Positions 1-13,261 of a stretch of DNA of 64,000 nt are shown in pieces (within the stretch, counting starts at the first letter, position 1; each line of letters starts with the position of its first letter). Origin of the DNA: Labia minor (Eukaryota > Arthropoda > Insecta > Dermaptera > Spongiphoridae); the NCBI GenBank assembly GCA_963082975.1, contig OY720344.1:88908107-88972106 (forward strand). Direction: 5' to 3'. Under the pieces are notes generated by a model. It saw only the letters and a list, made by a program, of their open reading frames with translations. It did not search any database and was not told where the DNA came from. Made by a program: the position numbers and the translations under genes.

Positions 1-1541
1 AAAAACTTTGTAACTTTATATTATTATCATTGCTATGAATTTATATTAAAAATAATGAATATCACTTATTTTATATAAATAATAATTATCTATAATTCAT
101 ATTACATAAAAATTAATTAATGTGAGTAATCGTTTGTTTTTTTTTTTTGTGAAATGGGCAAGTCCTTGACATAATGCCTTATCTCAATTTCTTTTAGCAA
201 TGTTTGTAAACATGTTCCAGTTGAAGGAAAAACAAATATTTTTTCGGCTTAATTTGGATTTGCTCTATGCCCTCCATTCTTCTTTTTGCATTTACACGAG
301 TTTTTTTTTCATTTTGTCTCTCTCTTACTCTCTCTCACTCTTATTTCCCTCACTTACTGAATAGTGAAATAAAAAAAGACAAGGACAAAGAAATCCAATC
401 CGTGACAGAGAATTAATTGAAAAGATTTATTTTGGACCAGTCGCATTTCTTGAAATCACATTAAATGAGGAAAATAGCAAAATGGTTTAAGGGTAATATT
501 ATCAGAGAAGAGGAATGAATGAGAAAAAAAGACCAAGCTATAAATTATCGAATAAAAAATATATAATTCTACCAGAGAAAACTTAATTATATAATAATAT
601 TGATTTTCAGTTTAATTCCAAATATAATCTTTCTTTTTTACTTTAATATCAAATATAGTGCGACCATCATAAGGATTTTATAAAAATAATAAATATTAAT
701 TTATTAAAGTTAAGCGTATCATATTTTAAATTTATAAAATTAATTTCTTTCAAATGAGGTAGGCAACCAAAAAGACACGGAAGGTAGACAATTCAACTAC
801 AATTAGGGTTGCCAATTTTGTCATAATGCAACAAGTATACAATTTCATTTCATTTCATTATTATATTTTATTAAATATGATAAAATTTTGTTACTTTAGA
901 TATGTATATTTGATAAGCAAATCTATTGAAAGAATTTCAATGACTCTTTTTAGAGGATGGATTTTTTATTGAAAATATTACTCATCCATATATATATAGT
1001 ATCTATACATTTTTATATTTAAGTTTGAAATTGATGTTTGGCAATATTATACATTGCTCCCTTAACAATTAAAACTTCTATAATCAAAATCTATAAACAA
1101 TATATGTTTATAAACCATGATTATCTAGCTGCAGCTCGGTTCTATAAACGATTTTCTCTAAAGCTGGGAATATTGTGCATGTATGCCCTTGGATATTAAT
1201 TAATAGGAACTGATCCATTTAAAGACTTATTTTAAAATTATTTCAATTTGTATATATTCTATAAATATATATCGATCAATCAATATACATATGAAGATAT
1301 ACAAAAACACAAAAATATTAATTTTTAATGTCCATACGGAATATTGAAAAATATTATTTCTAAAAATTCTCACCCCAGAATATAATATAAATTGTTTAAT
1401 CGATTGTAAGTTATTACTTTAAAAGATATGATTTTATAATAATTAATTTAAATAATAATATTGGATCATACATTTATTAAATATTTTTCTTAGAAATAAG
1501 ATTTTATTTTAATTATCATTTTAAATAAATATCGTTTAAAG
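1..1541. other. AT-rich DNA without recognisable features
   Basis: Long A/T homopolymers and short pyrimidine tracts, for example TCTC repeats near 320-350. I see no open frame with coding character, no RNA gene and no repeat shared with the rest of the window. Confidence 0.6.
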
Positions 1542-1850
1542 TAGTGATTCTCAAACTTTTTTTACCGCGGCACACTTTTAACGGTTTAAAAATTTGGCGG
1601 CATACAAAGAAAAAGATAAGTGTAAAAGTTTACGATATTAAAAAAAACTGGGCCCAAAAACGGTTTGCCTTTTTTATTTCTTTTTTTGTTTAGAATCAAA
1701 TTAAAAAATTTAGGAAAAAAGTCGAAAATGTTTAAGAGCCTAGTCCCAAAAATGTTTTACTTTTTTTAGAACAAAATTAAAAAATTTTAGAAAAAAAGTC
1801 AGAAGTGTTTAAGAGCCTAGTCCCAAAAACATTTTTCAAAATCTCAAGAA
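1542..1850 (+). mobile_element. Partial hAT-like repeat (family G, left end)
   Basis: The sequence from AGTGATTCTCAAACTTTTT onward, including CCGCGGCACACTTTTAACGG and TTTGGCGGCATAC, matches the left end of the complete element at 28237-29692. The opposite terminus is absent, so this is a truncated copy. Within it a unit of about 85 bp containing GTTTAAGAGCCTAGTCCC occurs twice in tandem (about 1725 and 1810); the 28 kb copy has a related unit once. No coding capacity is seen. Confidence 0.6.
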
Positions 1851-1869
1851 CTTTCGAGTTTGATATAGC

Positions 1870-3280
1870 TACAAAGATAGATAGTAAATATGTAATTAAT
1901 TTAAATAAGAAAATATAATTGAAATGTGTGTGTGTGAAAATATAGAGATTGATTTTTGAGATTAATTACTAAAGGTGAATTCCAAAAGAGATTTTTCTAA
2001 TTTTCCATAATTAATAAAAATAAAATTTTCAGAAAAGGTCGGATTTTATTTGTCTATTCTCCTATTATAAAAAAAAATGATATACTTATATATAAACTTT
2101 TTTAACAAAGAAAAGTCATAAAATATTAAAATTAATTTATTATATTCAAACCAATTAAATATAATAAACAAAATTTCAATAAATTTTCTTATTCAAAAAT
2201 AGCACACACATACAAAAATTATCGATATTAATATGGAAATTTATAAAAAGAAAGAGAAAAAAAGGATTAATCGTTTTCCTTGATTAAAAACCGCCCTACT
2301 CTCCTCCTCTCTGCCATTGTCCGTCAGAAAAAGATCCTATTTAAGCTGATTTCAACTAAGATCTCCCCTCCCCTTGAGGATTTTCTGTAGCTCCTATTAT
2401 ACAATATTCTTAGGCAATAATTTCTTACAAAGCAGACATTCATTATCTCTTTTATCCTTCCTATTTTTTCCACAGTTTTTTTTTTAATATTTTATTTCTT
2501 TTCTATCCGCCATATATTCACTGTTATATATCTATATTATAGTATAGAAAGCAAACAAATAACAGAGCCATTGCTTGGAATTCCCTCAGGCGTTTAAAAC
2601 ATGATTTATTTTCTTATCCTTGTTCAACTCTCAACGCATAAGAGTATTTATAAAAGCTCTTTTCTTTCTTTGTGATTTTTTTTTTTTTTTTTTAGAATGA
2701 AACATTTTATTTTTATGATTTACTGGATGTATGTATCTCAGGACAATCAATTTTTCTTTAAATAAGTATTTACAAAAGATTGTTACGTACTGAGTTCATT
2801 TTCATTGTAAATATATAATTTAATAATTAAAAACAAATATATGTATTATATATAAATATATTGATGAATTTAACAAGAAAGTCGAAATTTCGGAGCCCTG
2901 GCACCTAAGTATTTTACAAATATTAATACACAAAAAATAATAAATTTTCAAAAAATTGAAATAAAATATAAATAAATCAGGATTATATTAAATATAATAT
3001 AAAATAAAAAAAAAATTAAAAATATTTTGCTGTTGTTTCTCAATATTTTGCCAGTGAATTCCTTTAGAAAATTTGGAAATTATTTTTTATTTATTGTATA
3101 TTATGTAGAGTTTAATGAGACCTTAAAAGATTATGAGGCCATACTCCCTTCTAATGGGTAATACCACTCTATATAAATATATATTATATATTATAGACAT
3201 TTATGTGATATATAATATATATTTATATTTTATAAAATATATTATATAATATAATAATAAAAGTTGTATTTGTTTCTTCC
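1870..3280. other. AT-rich DNA without recognisable features
   Basis: Includes a somewhat GC-richer pyrimidine stretch at 2285-2400 and a T run near 2680. I checked both strands at 2285-2400 and found only short open frames broken by stops. No repeat match elsewhere was noticed. Confidence 0.55.
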
Positions 3281-3282
3281 CT

Positions 3283-3836
3283 TTTTTTACCGACCGACGA
3301 TAGTAAGGGAGGTATTATTTCCACACCAAATTTCACATGTGGAGATTTTTACATATCTCCACGAATCATGCATTTTCTTAACAGAAAAAAGTATTTTTAG
3401 CATCATGTCTGTCCGTCCGTCCGTCCCTATAGATGTGTACTGCTTGTACGGCTCAACGGATTTCGATAAAATTTGGTATAGTATTTACTTAATGCATCAG
3501 TATGATGAATTGATCAATTTTTGGTGTATATCCGGTAACCGGAAGTGGTAGTATTAGCGATCGACGATAAGGGAAGGGCTATTTTCACACCAAATTTCAC
3601 ATGAGGAGATTTTTTACATATCACCACGAATCATGTACTTTGTATTGGTTTTATCCTCGAGAAATCATCTTTATTCGTTTTTTCTTAATTTAAAATTATA
3701 TAACGTCACCCAGCCCTTCATGACGTCACAGCCAGTGCTCCTTATATATTATAAATAAAATAAAATTAAAAATATTTATGTTATATCCAAATCTGTTTTT
3801 ATTGCATTCATAGATACATTTAAATTATTTGAAATA
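3283..3836 (+). repeat. Interspersed repeat family A, copy 1
   Basis: Starts with the family head TTTTTACCGACCGACGATAG and runs through the landmarks CACACCAAATTTCACATG, a (TCCG)n run, TCCGGTAACCGGAAGTGGTA, and paired TGACGTCA motifs. It ends in the shared tail around ATAAATAAAATAAAATTAAA. The distal tail with the GGTCGGTTCGG and GACCTGGCCACAGGTC motifs, present in the 59.5 kb copy, is missing. A 95-residue open frame crosses the repeat. Similar frames appear in other copies, but frame changes at the 4-base microsatellite argue against a protein. Confidence 0.75.
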
Positions 3837-3839
3837 TTT

Positions 3840-5228
3840 TATTTATTTTATTTAATAAAGAAAGGAGAAAATTATTATAAATATATTAAACATTAACAAT
3901 AATCTAATAATTTATTTTATTTGTTCTGTTTCAAATTTTTTAATTTAATCTTAAGAATTTAAATTACCGTTTTTTTAATTGTTTTATTAATATTGTAATA
4001 TATAAATTGAACTGCAATAACAAAATATTAACCTTAATTCTTCACTGAATTGTTCGACTTATTCAACTGTATAAAATTTTATAGTAAAATAAAATGTATT
4101 AAAAAAATAAATTGTTTATTTCCATTAAAGTACTTCGGGGATTCCCGTTGCTCGGTTGATTGGAATTAACATGTACATGTTTTAAAGAGGATTATTCCAA
4201 TATGATTAATCAATTACGGTGGAGACTTAGTGGTAAATTACCTAGTGTTGGTAATTAATGGCTTAATTTTAAACAAACACATTTCAATTAATATTTCTTG
4301 TTAGCTATATTTTGACATATTTATAATACCGAGAACTAAATTATATCAATTTGTTTTGTAATTATTATTTTTATAATCTTTTTTTAATAAATTCATTTAC
4401 TATATTTATTAATTACATTTTCAAAAGAAATTTTAAAGGATTGAATGTAAAGATATTATAAAATAAATATTCTGACAGAATGAATTATTATGAAAGTCTC
4501 ATAATTTGGTTTCATAATTTTTCAATTAATTGTAGGTATAGATTACTCATTTGACATACATATAATTCCTTCTGGACCTAATAATGATTAAATAATCTAA
4601 GAATGACTTTCTAACTGTAATTTTATCAGTAAAATATGGAAAATTAATTTTAATTTAATGGGCAATCCATCTCTTATTTTGGTTTATTTGGGTTATAAAT
4701 ATAGAACTTTAGAGACAATTTAACTATTTAAAAATTAATCTGATTGATAAATAAGTAAGTGCTTCCTATTTGGAATTGAATGACAATTAATTATAGATTA
4801 TAATAGCTAATCGATAACAGAAAATTAAAAAAATTAGATAAGGGTGAGTGAGGAGAATATGAGGACGCTAACTTCGTTCACAATGGATTTTTTTTTACTG
4901 ATGCCCTACACGCTTTTTCGCTTAGAGTCTAAATCTTTTTTTTCATCCTAAACTTGAGAGGTCATTTAATTTGATTATGTTTTTTATTGATCCCATCTGT
5001 TACATGGCCAAATGTTGCCTTGATGGTTTTTTACCAGATTGTTAAAACCAATCAAGTTAAAAAAAAAATCTAAAGGAAAAAAAATAAACAAAAACAAAGT
5101 AGTAATAATAAATTATATTTAATTCACAGTTTGAAAATTAAATATTATGTTATTATAAAATTTGATTGAATGTTTTTTATAGTTTTTTAAAACATATATC
5201 TAGATCTAGGTCTTATTCAATTTGGCAA
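3840..5228. other. AT-rich DNA without recognisable features
   Basis: No open frame of coding quality and no repeat relationship to other parts of the window was seen. Confidence 0.55.
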
Positions 5229-5229
5229 A

Positions 5230-5470
5230 TATCTATATCGTATGTATGTCTTTCTAAATCTTATCTTATTATACTAGCAAAAATTGTATATATATATATT
5301 TGTATATTTTTGAGATATTACCCCGCTCTAAGGATTTTTTTGAAATTCACACCATAGATAACATTTTTAAAGAAAAATCGATCTGGATTGGTTTCAACCT
5401 CAGGAAAAATTTAAAATAGTAAATTTAAATGACGTCACTAACTATATCATCCCTATTGAAATTTACCTTC
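5230..5470 (+). repeat. Interspersed repeat family B, uninterrupted copy
   Basis: This copy contains TACTAGCAAAAATTGTATAT, TTTTTTGAAATTCACACCAT, GGATTGGTTTCAACCTCAGG and a TGACGTCA site in one continuous run. The same blocks occur reverse-complemented at 58690-60230, where they are split by two family A insertions. It therefore serves as the empty-site reference for that locus. No coding potential is seen. Confidence 0.7.
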
Positions 5471-5474
5471 TGTC

Positions 5475-6185
5475 ATATACTTTTATAATCGATTTTGTAT
5501 TAATAATTTTTTATATTTAAAATATTTTAAAATTTTTATTTTAATTACGAAATAAAATTAAAAATATTTATTTTAATAATATTTTGGAATAAAATTACGA
5601 AATATATTTATCATTCCGCCACCCAAAAAAAAAAATATCATGTAATTAGCAACATATAATACATATGAACAATTATAAAGAAAAAAACTTTTTAAAAATA
5701 ATTTTTTTCTTTAATTGATATTCATTTAAAATGATAATTAAAGAATATCTTATTTCAAATAAATTGTTGCATAATTTTGATCCAAAGGTATTCTGCTATT
5801 TATATATGTCAAATAAAAACTAAAAGACTCAGCTGGTTCAAATTTCATTCATTTAAGAGACTGCAAATTCAAAAAGTCACGGACTTATTGACCTATCCTC
5901 GTATATTTTGAAAATAATATTCTCAGTTCATAAGAAAAATGTTTTGTTTAAATTTTAATTTGGCGAGACATGAAAGGGCTAACATTTAATTAAGAAATTA
6001 TATTATAATTAAGTAATTTATTAATTTTTTTATTTTCTCTATAATGAGAAATTTCATAAAAAGTAAAAAATAAAAAAAAACTCAATTTCACTAGTATATA
6101 AAATTGTATGTCTATAATAAAAGAAGTGATATTCTTAACAAGAATATTTAATTATAGTTAATGTAGCCTTGGTTTTCCATTTTAT
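5475..6185. other. AT-rich DNA without recognisable features
   Basis: Only A/T-rich sequence. The phrase AAAAGTCACGGACTTATTGA near 5870 recurs near 55227, hinting at another low-copy repeat too short to define. Confidence 0.5.
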
Positions 6186-6420
6186 CAAAGATCTATCTAT
6201 CTCTGTGGCTCTACGGAACTCGAAAGTTCTTGGCCGCAGCAACCACACTTTTCCAAGAATCCCTATTCTGAGCCAAAACCCTTCAGTCCCTATCCTCTCC
6301 CATCTCTCTCACATCCTTTCCCACATTATCCACCCACCGCGTCCTTGGTCTTCTGTTTTCCACTCGGTTTCTCCACCAATATATTTTTCCCCATTCTTTC
6401 CTCTCCCATTCTAGCCACAT
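6186..6420 (-). pseudogene. Non-LTR retrotransposon 3' end, degraded copy R1
   Basis: On the minus strand this is the C-terminal coding end and 3' end of the same non-LTR family as the copy at 45855-46632. It shares the GTGGCTCTACGGAACTCGAA terminus, the GATA-type microsatellite tail (read here as CTATCTATCT) and the downstream block encoding the region after the reverse transcriptase (RWAGHVARMGEER-like). The frame is broken. It is a 5'-truncated dead insertion; I did not find an unambiguous target duplication. Confidence 0.7.
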
Positions 6421-6424
6421 GCAT

Positions 6425-7195
6425 AAATAATATTAAGAATATTTCAAATATCTAAAACAATTATTTAAAGAGTCCGAAATATTTTATAAAATTCAATAAG
6501 ACACTTAATAAGATATTCTTTTAATTTAATAAAAATCTTAATTGTAATTATTATAGATTGAAAAGTAAACAAAATATTGAGTTTTTTCCAAACATAAGTA
6601 TCTGTCTTCTCAATCTATAAATTCCCTTTAAATGGGGAAGATTTTAATATAAAAGTTTTTATAGTCTAAATGAATAATCACGAAATTTATTTTTTATGAA
6701 TATTTAATTATTTCGTAGACTTTTCAGTCTCATGCTAATTTTAAACATTTTTAGTCACTTCCGTTCACATTGATATTTATTATACTCATAAATTCACTAT
6801 GATTTCGTACACAATAGTATTAAAATATCAATAATAAGTCTTGGCTTTCTTGCCCCCCTTGTCTACACCCCCCGAACGCTTAAATATTTTATTGACCCAT
6901 CAAATCTTATATTTATATCAATTCTTTTTTCAATTAATTTTGTAACTAAAAGAATAATAAAAAATTCAATTACTTTTGTTTGTGCAGAAATAAAAATTAT
7001 ATCTCAAATAAATATAGAAAAAAAATTCCTTTTAGATTATAGATTATTTTATTTTATTTTATTTATTTATTTTTTTTAATAAAAAAAAAGAAATGTCTTA
7101 AAAGAAAAATGATTTATTGTCTTGAATATTTTATTTCTTTACAATATCGAAAATCGAAATTAGATATTTTCGATATCGTACTGGACTTGGAAGAA
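6425..7195. other. AT-rich DNA without recognisable features
   Basis: AT-rich, ending in a pyrimidine-rich stretch (7200-7285) that leads into the candidate exon. No repeat match was noticed. Confidence 0.5.
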
Positions 7196-7285
7196 CAATT
7201 TGTTTCCCATCCCCTCACTTTTCTCTCCTTCCTCCTCTTCATCCGCCCCATTTGGATTGTTTCTTCTTTCGTGTTTCTCCCTCAG

Positions 7286-7436
7286 ACTTGTTTTATTCCA
7301 ATCGAGTTGCAACTTTATGTTGGAAATAAAAGTTCGCCAGGTTGGATTCTTCTACACCCTCTTCCCTGCTCCACTGGTTGTCCACTTCCTACTCGCCAAC
7401 GTGAATCAGAAACAAAAGGATGAAGAGGAAAGTCAG
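7286..7436 (+). CDS. Candidate internal exon of an unidentified membrane protein
   Basis: A 151-bp open block far richer in G+C than its surroundings. A strong pyrimidine tract ending TTTCTCCCTCAG precedes it, and CAG followed by GTACGA, a canonical donor, ends it. Read in the frame set by the last full codon before GT, it encodes 50 residues with no stop. These include a hydrophobic stretch GFFYTLFPAPLVVHFLLANV followed by a charged tail (QKQKDEEESQ), as expected for a membrane segment and its cytoplasmic flank. The start is one base into a codon and the end is in phase 0. I do not recognise the family and see no neighbouring exon within several kb, so a chance open frame remains possible. 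Confidence 0.35.
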
Positions 7437-7764
7437 GTACGAAATGTCTTACAAAGGAATTTCAATTTTACACCGAGAGGACAGTCAATTTTCTTGCTAA
7501 TAGAAGTGCATTTAATTAATGAAAGAAATTAGAAGACGTGTTTCAGGTGGTGATGCTTCATTTTAAATTTAATCTTGAAAAGGGTTACGATTATTAGAAA
7601 CCCTAGTTTAAATTACTCAAATGATTAAATAACAGGTATATATTTTTTGGAATCACATAATTTTCATTCATTTTTAAACTAAAAATACAATCAATAAGTC
7701 AATCTTACCAAACCAAATGTTTTGATTTTTCGTTGTTTGCGTTGTTATTTAATAACATATACTG

Positions 7765-8400
7765 TTCAAAAGAATAGGTGAATTTTGAATTTTCGCGGGC
7801 TGTTTATATTCTATTATCAAAATTTTTTGTTATGTTGGTACACATTTGTTTCTCATATGTTAACATTAAAAGTCATTTTGGATATTAGTTTGTTTTTAAC
7901 AACTGAAAAAGTTAGTCAAGTTTTGTGTGTTCTTCGATTTTTACTTAAAAAAGAATAAGAGATACTACAAGAAAGTTATGCAACTTTTGCATGAAGCAAT
8001 ATGGCTCAAACGATCGGAATTTTGGGAAATCATCGATTCTGCATCACGATAATGCACCAGTTTACACGTCATTGTTTGTTCCTGATTTTTTAGCAAAAAA
8101 CAACACCGTAATCATGCCTCAACGACCGTATTCACCGGATTTGGCTCCCTGCGATTTTTCCCTATTCTCAAAACTGAAGAGACCATTGAAAGTAAAGCGT
8201 TTTGCTACAATTGAGATAAAGTCGAAATCGAAGAACGAGCTGATGTCCATACCGAAAAGCGCATTTCAGAAGTGCTTCGACGATTGGAAGATGCACTGTC
8301 ATAAACACTTCCAGTTTATATTTTTTTAGCACTTTCATTTTCAAGAAAAACAGATATTGATAATTTATTATTAAAGTATCAGGTTCATCCTACCCACTAA
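7765..8400 (+). pseudogene. Mariner transposase remnant (C-terminal part)
   Basis: The frame at 7991-8329 encodes HHDNAPVYTSLF, PYSPDLAPCDFSLF and PKSAFQKCFDDWK. These are the conserved C-terminal catalytic region and tail of mariner (D,D34D) transposases, retaining the second and third catalytic aspartates. Upstream, 7775-7960 resembles mariner 5' untranslated sequence (TTTTCGCGGGC then GTTATGTTGGTACACAT). The N-terminal helix-turn-helix domain and the first catalytic region are missing between them, so this is an internally deleted, inactive copy. I could not match inverted terminal repeats with confidence. Confidence 0.75.
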
Positions 8401-8534
8401 AAACATTTACTTATTGCTTAGTTTATTTTATGTTTATTTTATGTTACGTATATTTTATATAACAGATACAAAATTTTAATTTAAATTGAATTAATAAATG
8501 TATAAAACCTCACTAAAGTTAGAAATTTACAAAA

Positions 8535-8751
8535 AATCAATATCAGGTAAGTAGGGGGTCTACTCAAAAAAAACATGGCAAGGGGATTACGACACACAAA
8601 AGTTTGGGGATCTCTGATGTAAGTAAATAGGTCCTGTCAGTGTATGAAGAGATCCACTATCGTGGACCCCCAATTTCATTTCATGGACCCCAAATTTTTT
8701 TTTCGCTGGCGTCGACCCCTCTGGGGTCGATATAGACCACTTTGGGAATCA
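8535..8751. mobile_element. Fragments of hAT-type element ends
   Basis: Two stretches resemble hAT right ends in the same orientation: one ends AAAGTTTGGGGATCTCTG (about 8617) and one ends ACTTTGGGAATCACTG (8751). The second is preceded by GACCCC-rich subterminal sequence like that of the complete hAT at 17.8-21.1 kb. No matching left end or target duplication was found, so these are fragments. Confidence 0.5.
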
Positions 8752-8759
8752 CTGTTTTA

Positions 8760-10230
8760 AATGAATATCACTCAATAAAAAGATTGTTTTTTATAAAATT
8801 ATATATGTTAATTATAATTAATATTCATATAAATTTGTATAATTTTTCTCAAAGCCACTTAGAATTATTATATTGTTTTCATTTGGATATTTATTTCCAC
8901 TCTTTTAATAATTATTTTAAATAAGTAATATCCATTTGTATATAAATTTGCTAATGTAAGAGTATTGAATAAATAGATAGATATAATATGGATATAAAAA
9001 GAAAAAAATTACCTTTGAATCTATATATGTTTACCTTTACATAATTGATAATCAAATTTATTTTCGGTGATTTTTCTTAATTATAAAAATTAAAAATCAA
9101 TATATTTTTTTAATGAAATTTTATAATTATACTTTATTCAAAATGAAATTCAATGGGGAATAGGGGAAGAACATTTATTTATAAATGAAAGGGTTAATAT
9201 TTATTATTTATAAATCTTGATTTGTTATTTGATTTTATTATTATATTTTCATTTTTTTTTTTGTGATTAAGATTTAGGTAATTTTTTTATAATTCATAAA
9301 TTATATATACAATTAAAATTGTTTTAAATTAATAATTTTCAAATTAAATAAATTGTCAAAAAAAAAAATTTAAATCGTATTTCATTGAATTTTATTTTTA
9401 ATCTATTCGTTTTTCATAAATAAAATATTTATCAAACAATTTTTTTTAATTGAAATTTATGATTTATGTTAATATGAATGTTATCTTTATATTTTATTAA
9501 GGAATCTTTAGAATACATATATATATATATTTTAGAATATAGTGAAGAAAATAGAATAGTTCTAGAAAGAAGAAAATTTATGGATTGTATTATATTGATA
9601 ATCCGTCTCTATAACCTGAGCAATCCTTCATTGCGAATCCCTTGACACACCCTTCCTTATCCTAATCTAGTGTTAGGCAATAAATCTCTTTCAGAGGGAT
9701 TTTATTTTCCTAAATAAACTACTCGGATAGACATTTGTTAATAAATATTCGTGGATTTGGTTAACTCTGATTTTTAATTTATGATTTAATATTCTACAAG
9801 AATCAATTTATTTCTAAAAACTTTTAATCATCAATTTCGTTTCATAGATGCTAAAAAAATACATCCATATTCTTACACGCTTTATCAATTATTCACCCAC
9901 ATGGAAATATAATTTTTCTGAATAATTTTCCTCAATTTTTTGTTTAGTTTTTTTTTTTTATTTTTAATTATTTTAAATTTAAAATTTATTAAAATGGTCA
10001 GCATTTAAAATAAAGATTTCCAAAGAAATTGTTTTTGTATCATAAAATGTTTTATTTATTAAAATTTGTTTTTTTTTCTAGCAGGGCAGTTTGCAACCAA
10101 AAGGAACCTATTATTCTGATAGCAAATATTATTGTTCCCTTTGGATTACTTGCCGTATTTGCTGAAATTATTACTCTTTGAAATTGGTAGAAATCTTAAA
10201 AAATCCCTTTGGATTTGTTATATAGGAGTA

Positions 10231-10277
<47 letters not shown>

Positions 10278-12300
10278 AAATGAGATATTTATATAAATGT
10301 CTTAAATAAAAATTCAATTGAAGACGAGCAATAGTATCTTTAAGAGTATCGATTATTGGTTTATTTCTTTTATTGGACAAGATTAATTCAATTTTACTGT
10401 ATTTTTATTTTTTATATAATAATTTTTATATAAAAGAAATTATTTATTAAAAAAAAAAACTGGTACGAAAACATGACAATACTTTAATTTACGACATATT
10501 AAATCATATATTATTGTTAAAATATAAGAGTATATATATTAATCTAAAAAACAAAGAAATTGATTAAAAAACATAAAAATCGAATATAAACTATAAATAA
10601 ATACTTAATAAATAATATTTTTTTTTATTCATTTCTGGTAATTTAATTTTCTTGTGCTTTCACAAGTCGTGAATCTGTCAAATACCTAATTTTTACGATA
10701 ATTTTCTAATCTAAAAATAACGACCAAGAAAAAGAGATATGAATATGATAATTTAATCAGTAATATAATTACGTAAAAATTTATATATAAATACATAAAT
10801 AAGAATTTTTTTTTTTATTTTACATTTTCCATTTCACAGAGCGCCTTAACTATCTATTAATTCTTTATTAATCTGTCTATATGATCTTATAAATACCAGG
10901 CGCTTATAATTTTTTTTTATAAATCTTAATTATATACATAATTAGGGAGTATATATTCTCTAAATAGCCAAATAATATGAATTCACTTCCTAGTTGTAAT
11001 TTAGTTTATATTTAATTTTTAGTTCACCAAACATATAAATTGTTTAAACCTGGTTACAAAGGCATTTTAAAAATTTTACAAAGATATTATTTTGTGAAAT
11101 ATTAATGTTCTATTTAGCTAGGTCTAGACATGGTAGACTAGACTTGACATAAATTTAATAAAAAGATATACATCTAAATCACCGAAAGGGTAAAAGAGTA
11201 TACTTATATATTTTTATGTTTCAAAAAAAGAATTTAATTAATATAAGTATTACAAATTTTCATTTTTTATATGTTAAACAACTAAAAAGCCTCTAGATAC
11301 ATTTATTAAATTAAATTCATTTTATTTACACTTCTGTAAAGATTTTCATTATATTTAAAAAAAAAAAAACGTTTTAAAATTTTTCATTTCGAATAAAATT
11401 TAAGTGGATATGATATTGAGAAAGTAGCTTTCTAGTTGAAATTTGAATGACTCTCAGTAATTCACTCACGCAGGCAGTCAAGATGAACACAATTAATTTT
11501 CTAAATGAATCTTTATACAAATATTTATTAATTATCTTTGTGAAATATAATTGAATTAAACATCTTAATTTTAATTAACTAAAAATAAAACAAAAAATAA
11601 TGTTATGGTCTATATTTTTTTTTGTTTTTATGTAGATAATTTTATGTTTAAAAAAAATCTACTCCACATATACTTACTTGATTAAATTATTTTCGAAATT
11701 AACTCACAACTTCACAACTAAATCTTCCAACAGTCAAATCAATTTTAATACATTTATATAATAAATAATATTAATTATATTTACTTATATAAAATAAAAA
11801 AGAGATTTAATAAAGAGTTGAATGGTTCAATTTAAAAGTCTTATTATTAATATTTGCAGATAGACCCTGAAAATCACGCAGATAAAGAGAAATTATTAAT
11901 TATTGAATTTCCCTAGGCCTTAAATCAACTTTTCAGTGTGGTAGACTGACGTGCTAACCACTAAATTAGTGAAGAAGCTTTAAAAGTTTTATATGGTATA
12001 CTATACGCATTAATCCCTAACGACCATTTTTGTCAGTTCTTAGCATGAAAATTAAATAAATTTCTATGCAAGTTATCTAATCACGAATATTTATACTTAT
12101 AATTAATTTCTCTACTGTTATAATATAATATTACTACTAATAAAAATAATATTAGAATACTAAATCATTTATATTTTGAATTATTTTGCTTCTGTATAAA
12201 ATTAAAACTTTTTCAATAATTTTCATTTTTAATATAAAAATAATATTCTTTATAAAAAAAAATCTGGTGCAGGTGCGCGCATCACACATCTTTCACTTAC
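8760..12300. other. AT-rich DNA with a TA microsatellite
   Basis: Contains a (TA)n tract at about 10230-10274 and many A/T runs. I saw no coding frame, no RNA gene and no repeat shared with other segments over these 3.5 kb. Confidence 0.55.
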
Positions 12301-12309
12301 CACCCTACT

Positions 12310-12715
12310 TTTGAAAATTCGTCATTAAAGCCCCCTCAGAGAATTTCCACTTAATTTAATATCGATATAGCGAGCTTAATCAAAATCGTTAGAGCCGTTT
12401 TGGAGAAAACCGCAAAAAAGAGTAAAATCAATGATGTAAAGTGGCACTTTCGGTCAACTGTTTTTAACGAAAAAGTTGCTGTAACACCCCGGGTATATAC
12501 CTATTCTAAATACCGAGTTTCAGTTTTGGACAGCTTCTCGTTTCTGAGCTAGAGTGATCACAAGTACTAACACAGACACACACACAGAGAGAGACCATTT
12601 TGCCATTTTTTGGACTCAGGGGACCTCAAAACGTGCATTTCCGTCGAAAACTCAAAATTGAATTTTTGCACGATCGCAATACTTCCCCTTACTATATATT
12701 ATATATATATATAGG
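12310..12715 (+). repeat. Diverged repeat related to family L
   Basis: Shares the module order of family L: a TCAAAATCGTTAGAGC block, a CACACA/GACAGACA-type microsatellite, then GACTCAGGGGACCTCAAAACGT-like sequence and an ending near CGATCGCAATACTTCCC. The copies at 34931-35529 and 47401-48508 carry the same modules (GACTCAGGGAGGTCTAAAAC, GATTCCAATACTTCCCTTAT). Divergence is substantial, so it is an old copy or a sister family. Non-coding. Confidence 0.55.
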
Positions 12716-12719
12716 TAAG

Positions 12720-13260
12720 TGAAAGTAATATATAAATAATAAAGGTTTAAGATTAAATAAACAACTTTTCAAATTAATATTTATATATTATTTAGTATAC
12801 ATTTTTAATATTATCTACAATATATCTATTAGATAAATTTGTATGTAATTATCAATTAAATAATATGAATGGGTTTTGATCCACTTTTAGTTGTAGCATT
12901 AATTTGAAATTTTTTATGTTTAATATATAAAAAAAATTAATTTAAATAAAAATAGAATCATTATTGGATTTTAAAAAGACTTGAATAAAGATAAATTCGC
13001 ATTTAAATCTTAATTAGAAAATGAAGCTTACTAATCATCTTTATGAAATATTTTGATGAAACTATAGAATTTGAAAGAATCAAAATTATATCACCAAATT
13101 ATATTTTCGTCTCAATTAAGTTTTAATTTCCTGTGCTATATTTATACCTATTCAAGTTTGTTGCCGCCATTTTAATTCTACTCAAAGTATCTATATTTAA
13201 AGACATTTCCTCTTTTTTTTGTATTAGTAATCCCTCCGTTGAACTCAATCAAAGTCTCTA
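12720..13260. other. AT-rich DNA without recognisable features
   Basis: No supported feature. Confidence 0.5.
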
Positions 13261-13261
13261 G

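Noticed and set aside
3400-3430. CRISPR-like array suggested by repeated GTCC/TCCG units
   Set aside because: A plain 4-base microsatellite in a eukaryotic repeat; no spacers or associated genes.
3264-3551. 95-residue frame also found in similar form at 16592-16873 with shared peptide stretches
   Set aside because: Both are the same repeat (family A). The frame is broken in copies at 59.5 and 47.9 kb and crosses a 4-base microsatellite that shifts frame, so shared peptides reflect shared DNA.
6169-6414. 81-residue plus-strand frame, with similar frames at 38002, 39580 and 45849
   Set aside because: All are antisense to the same non-LTR retrotransposon tail; the minus-strand reading has the recognisable protein.
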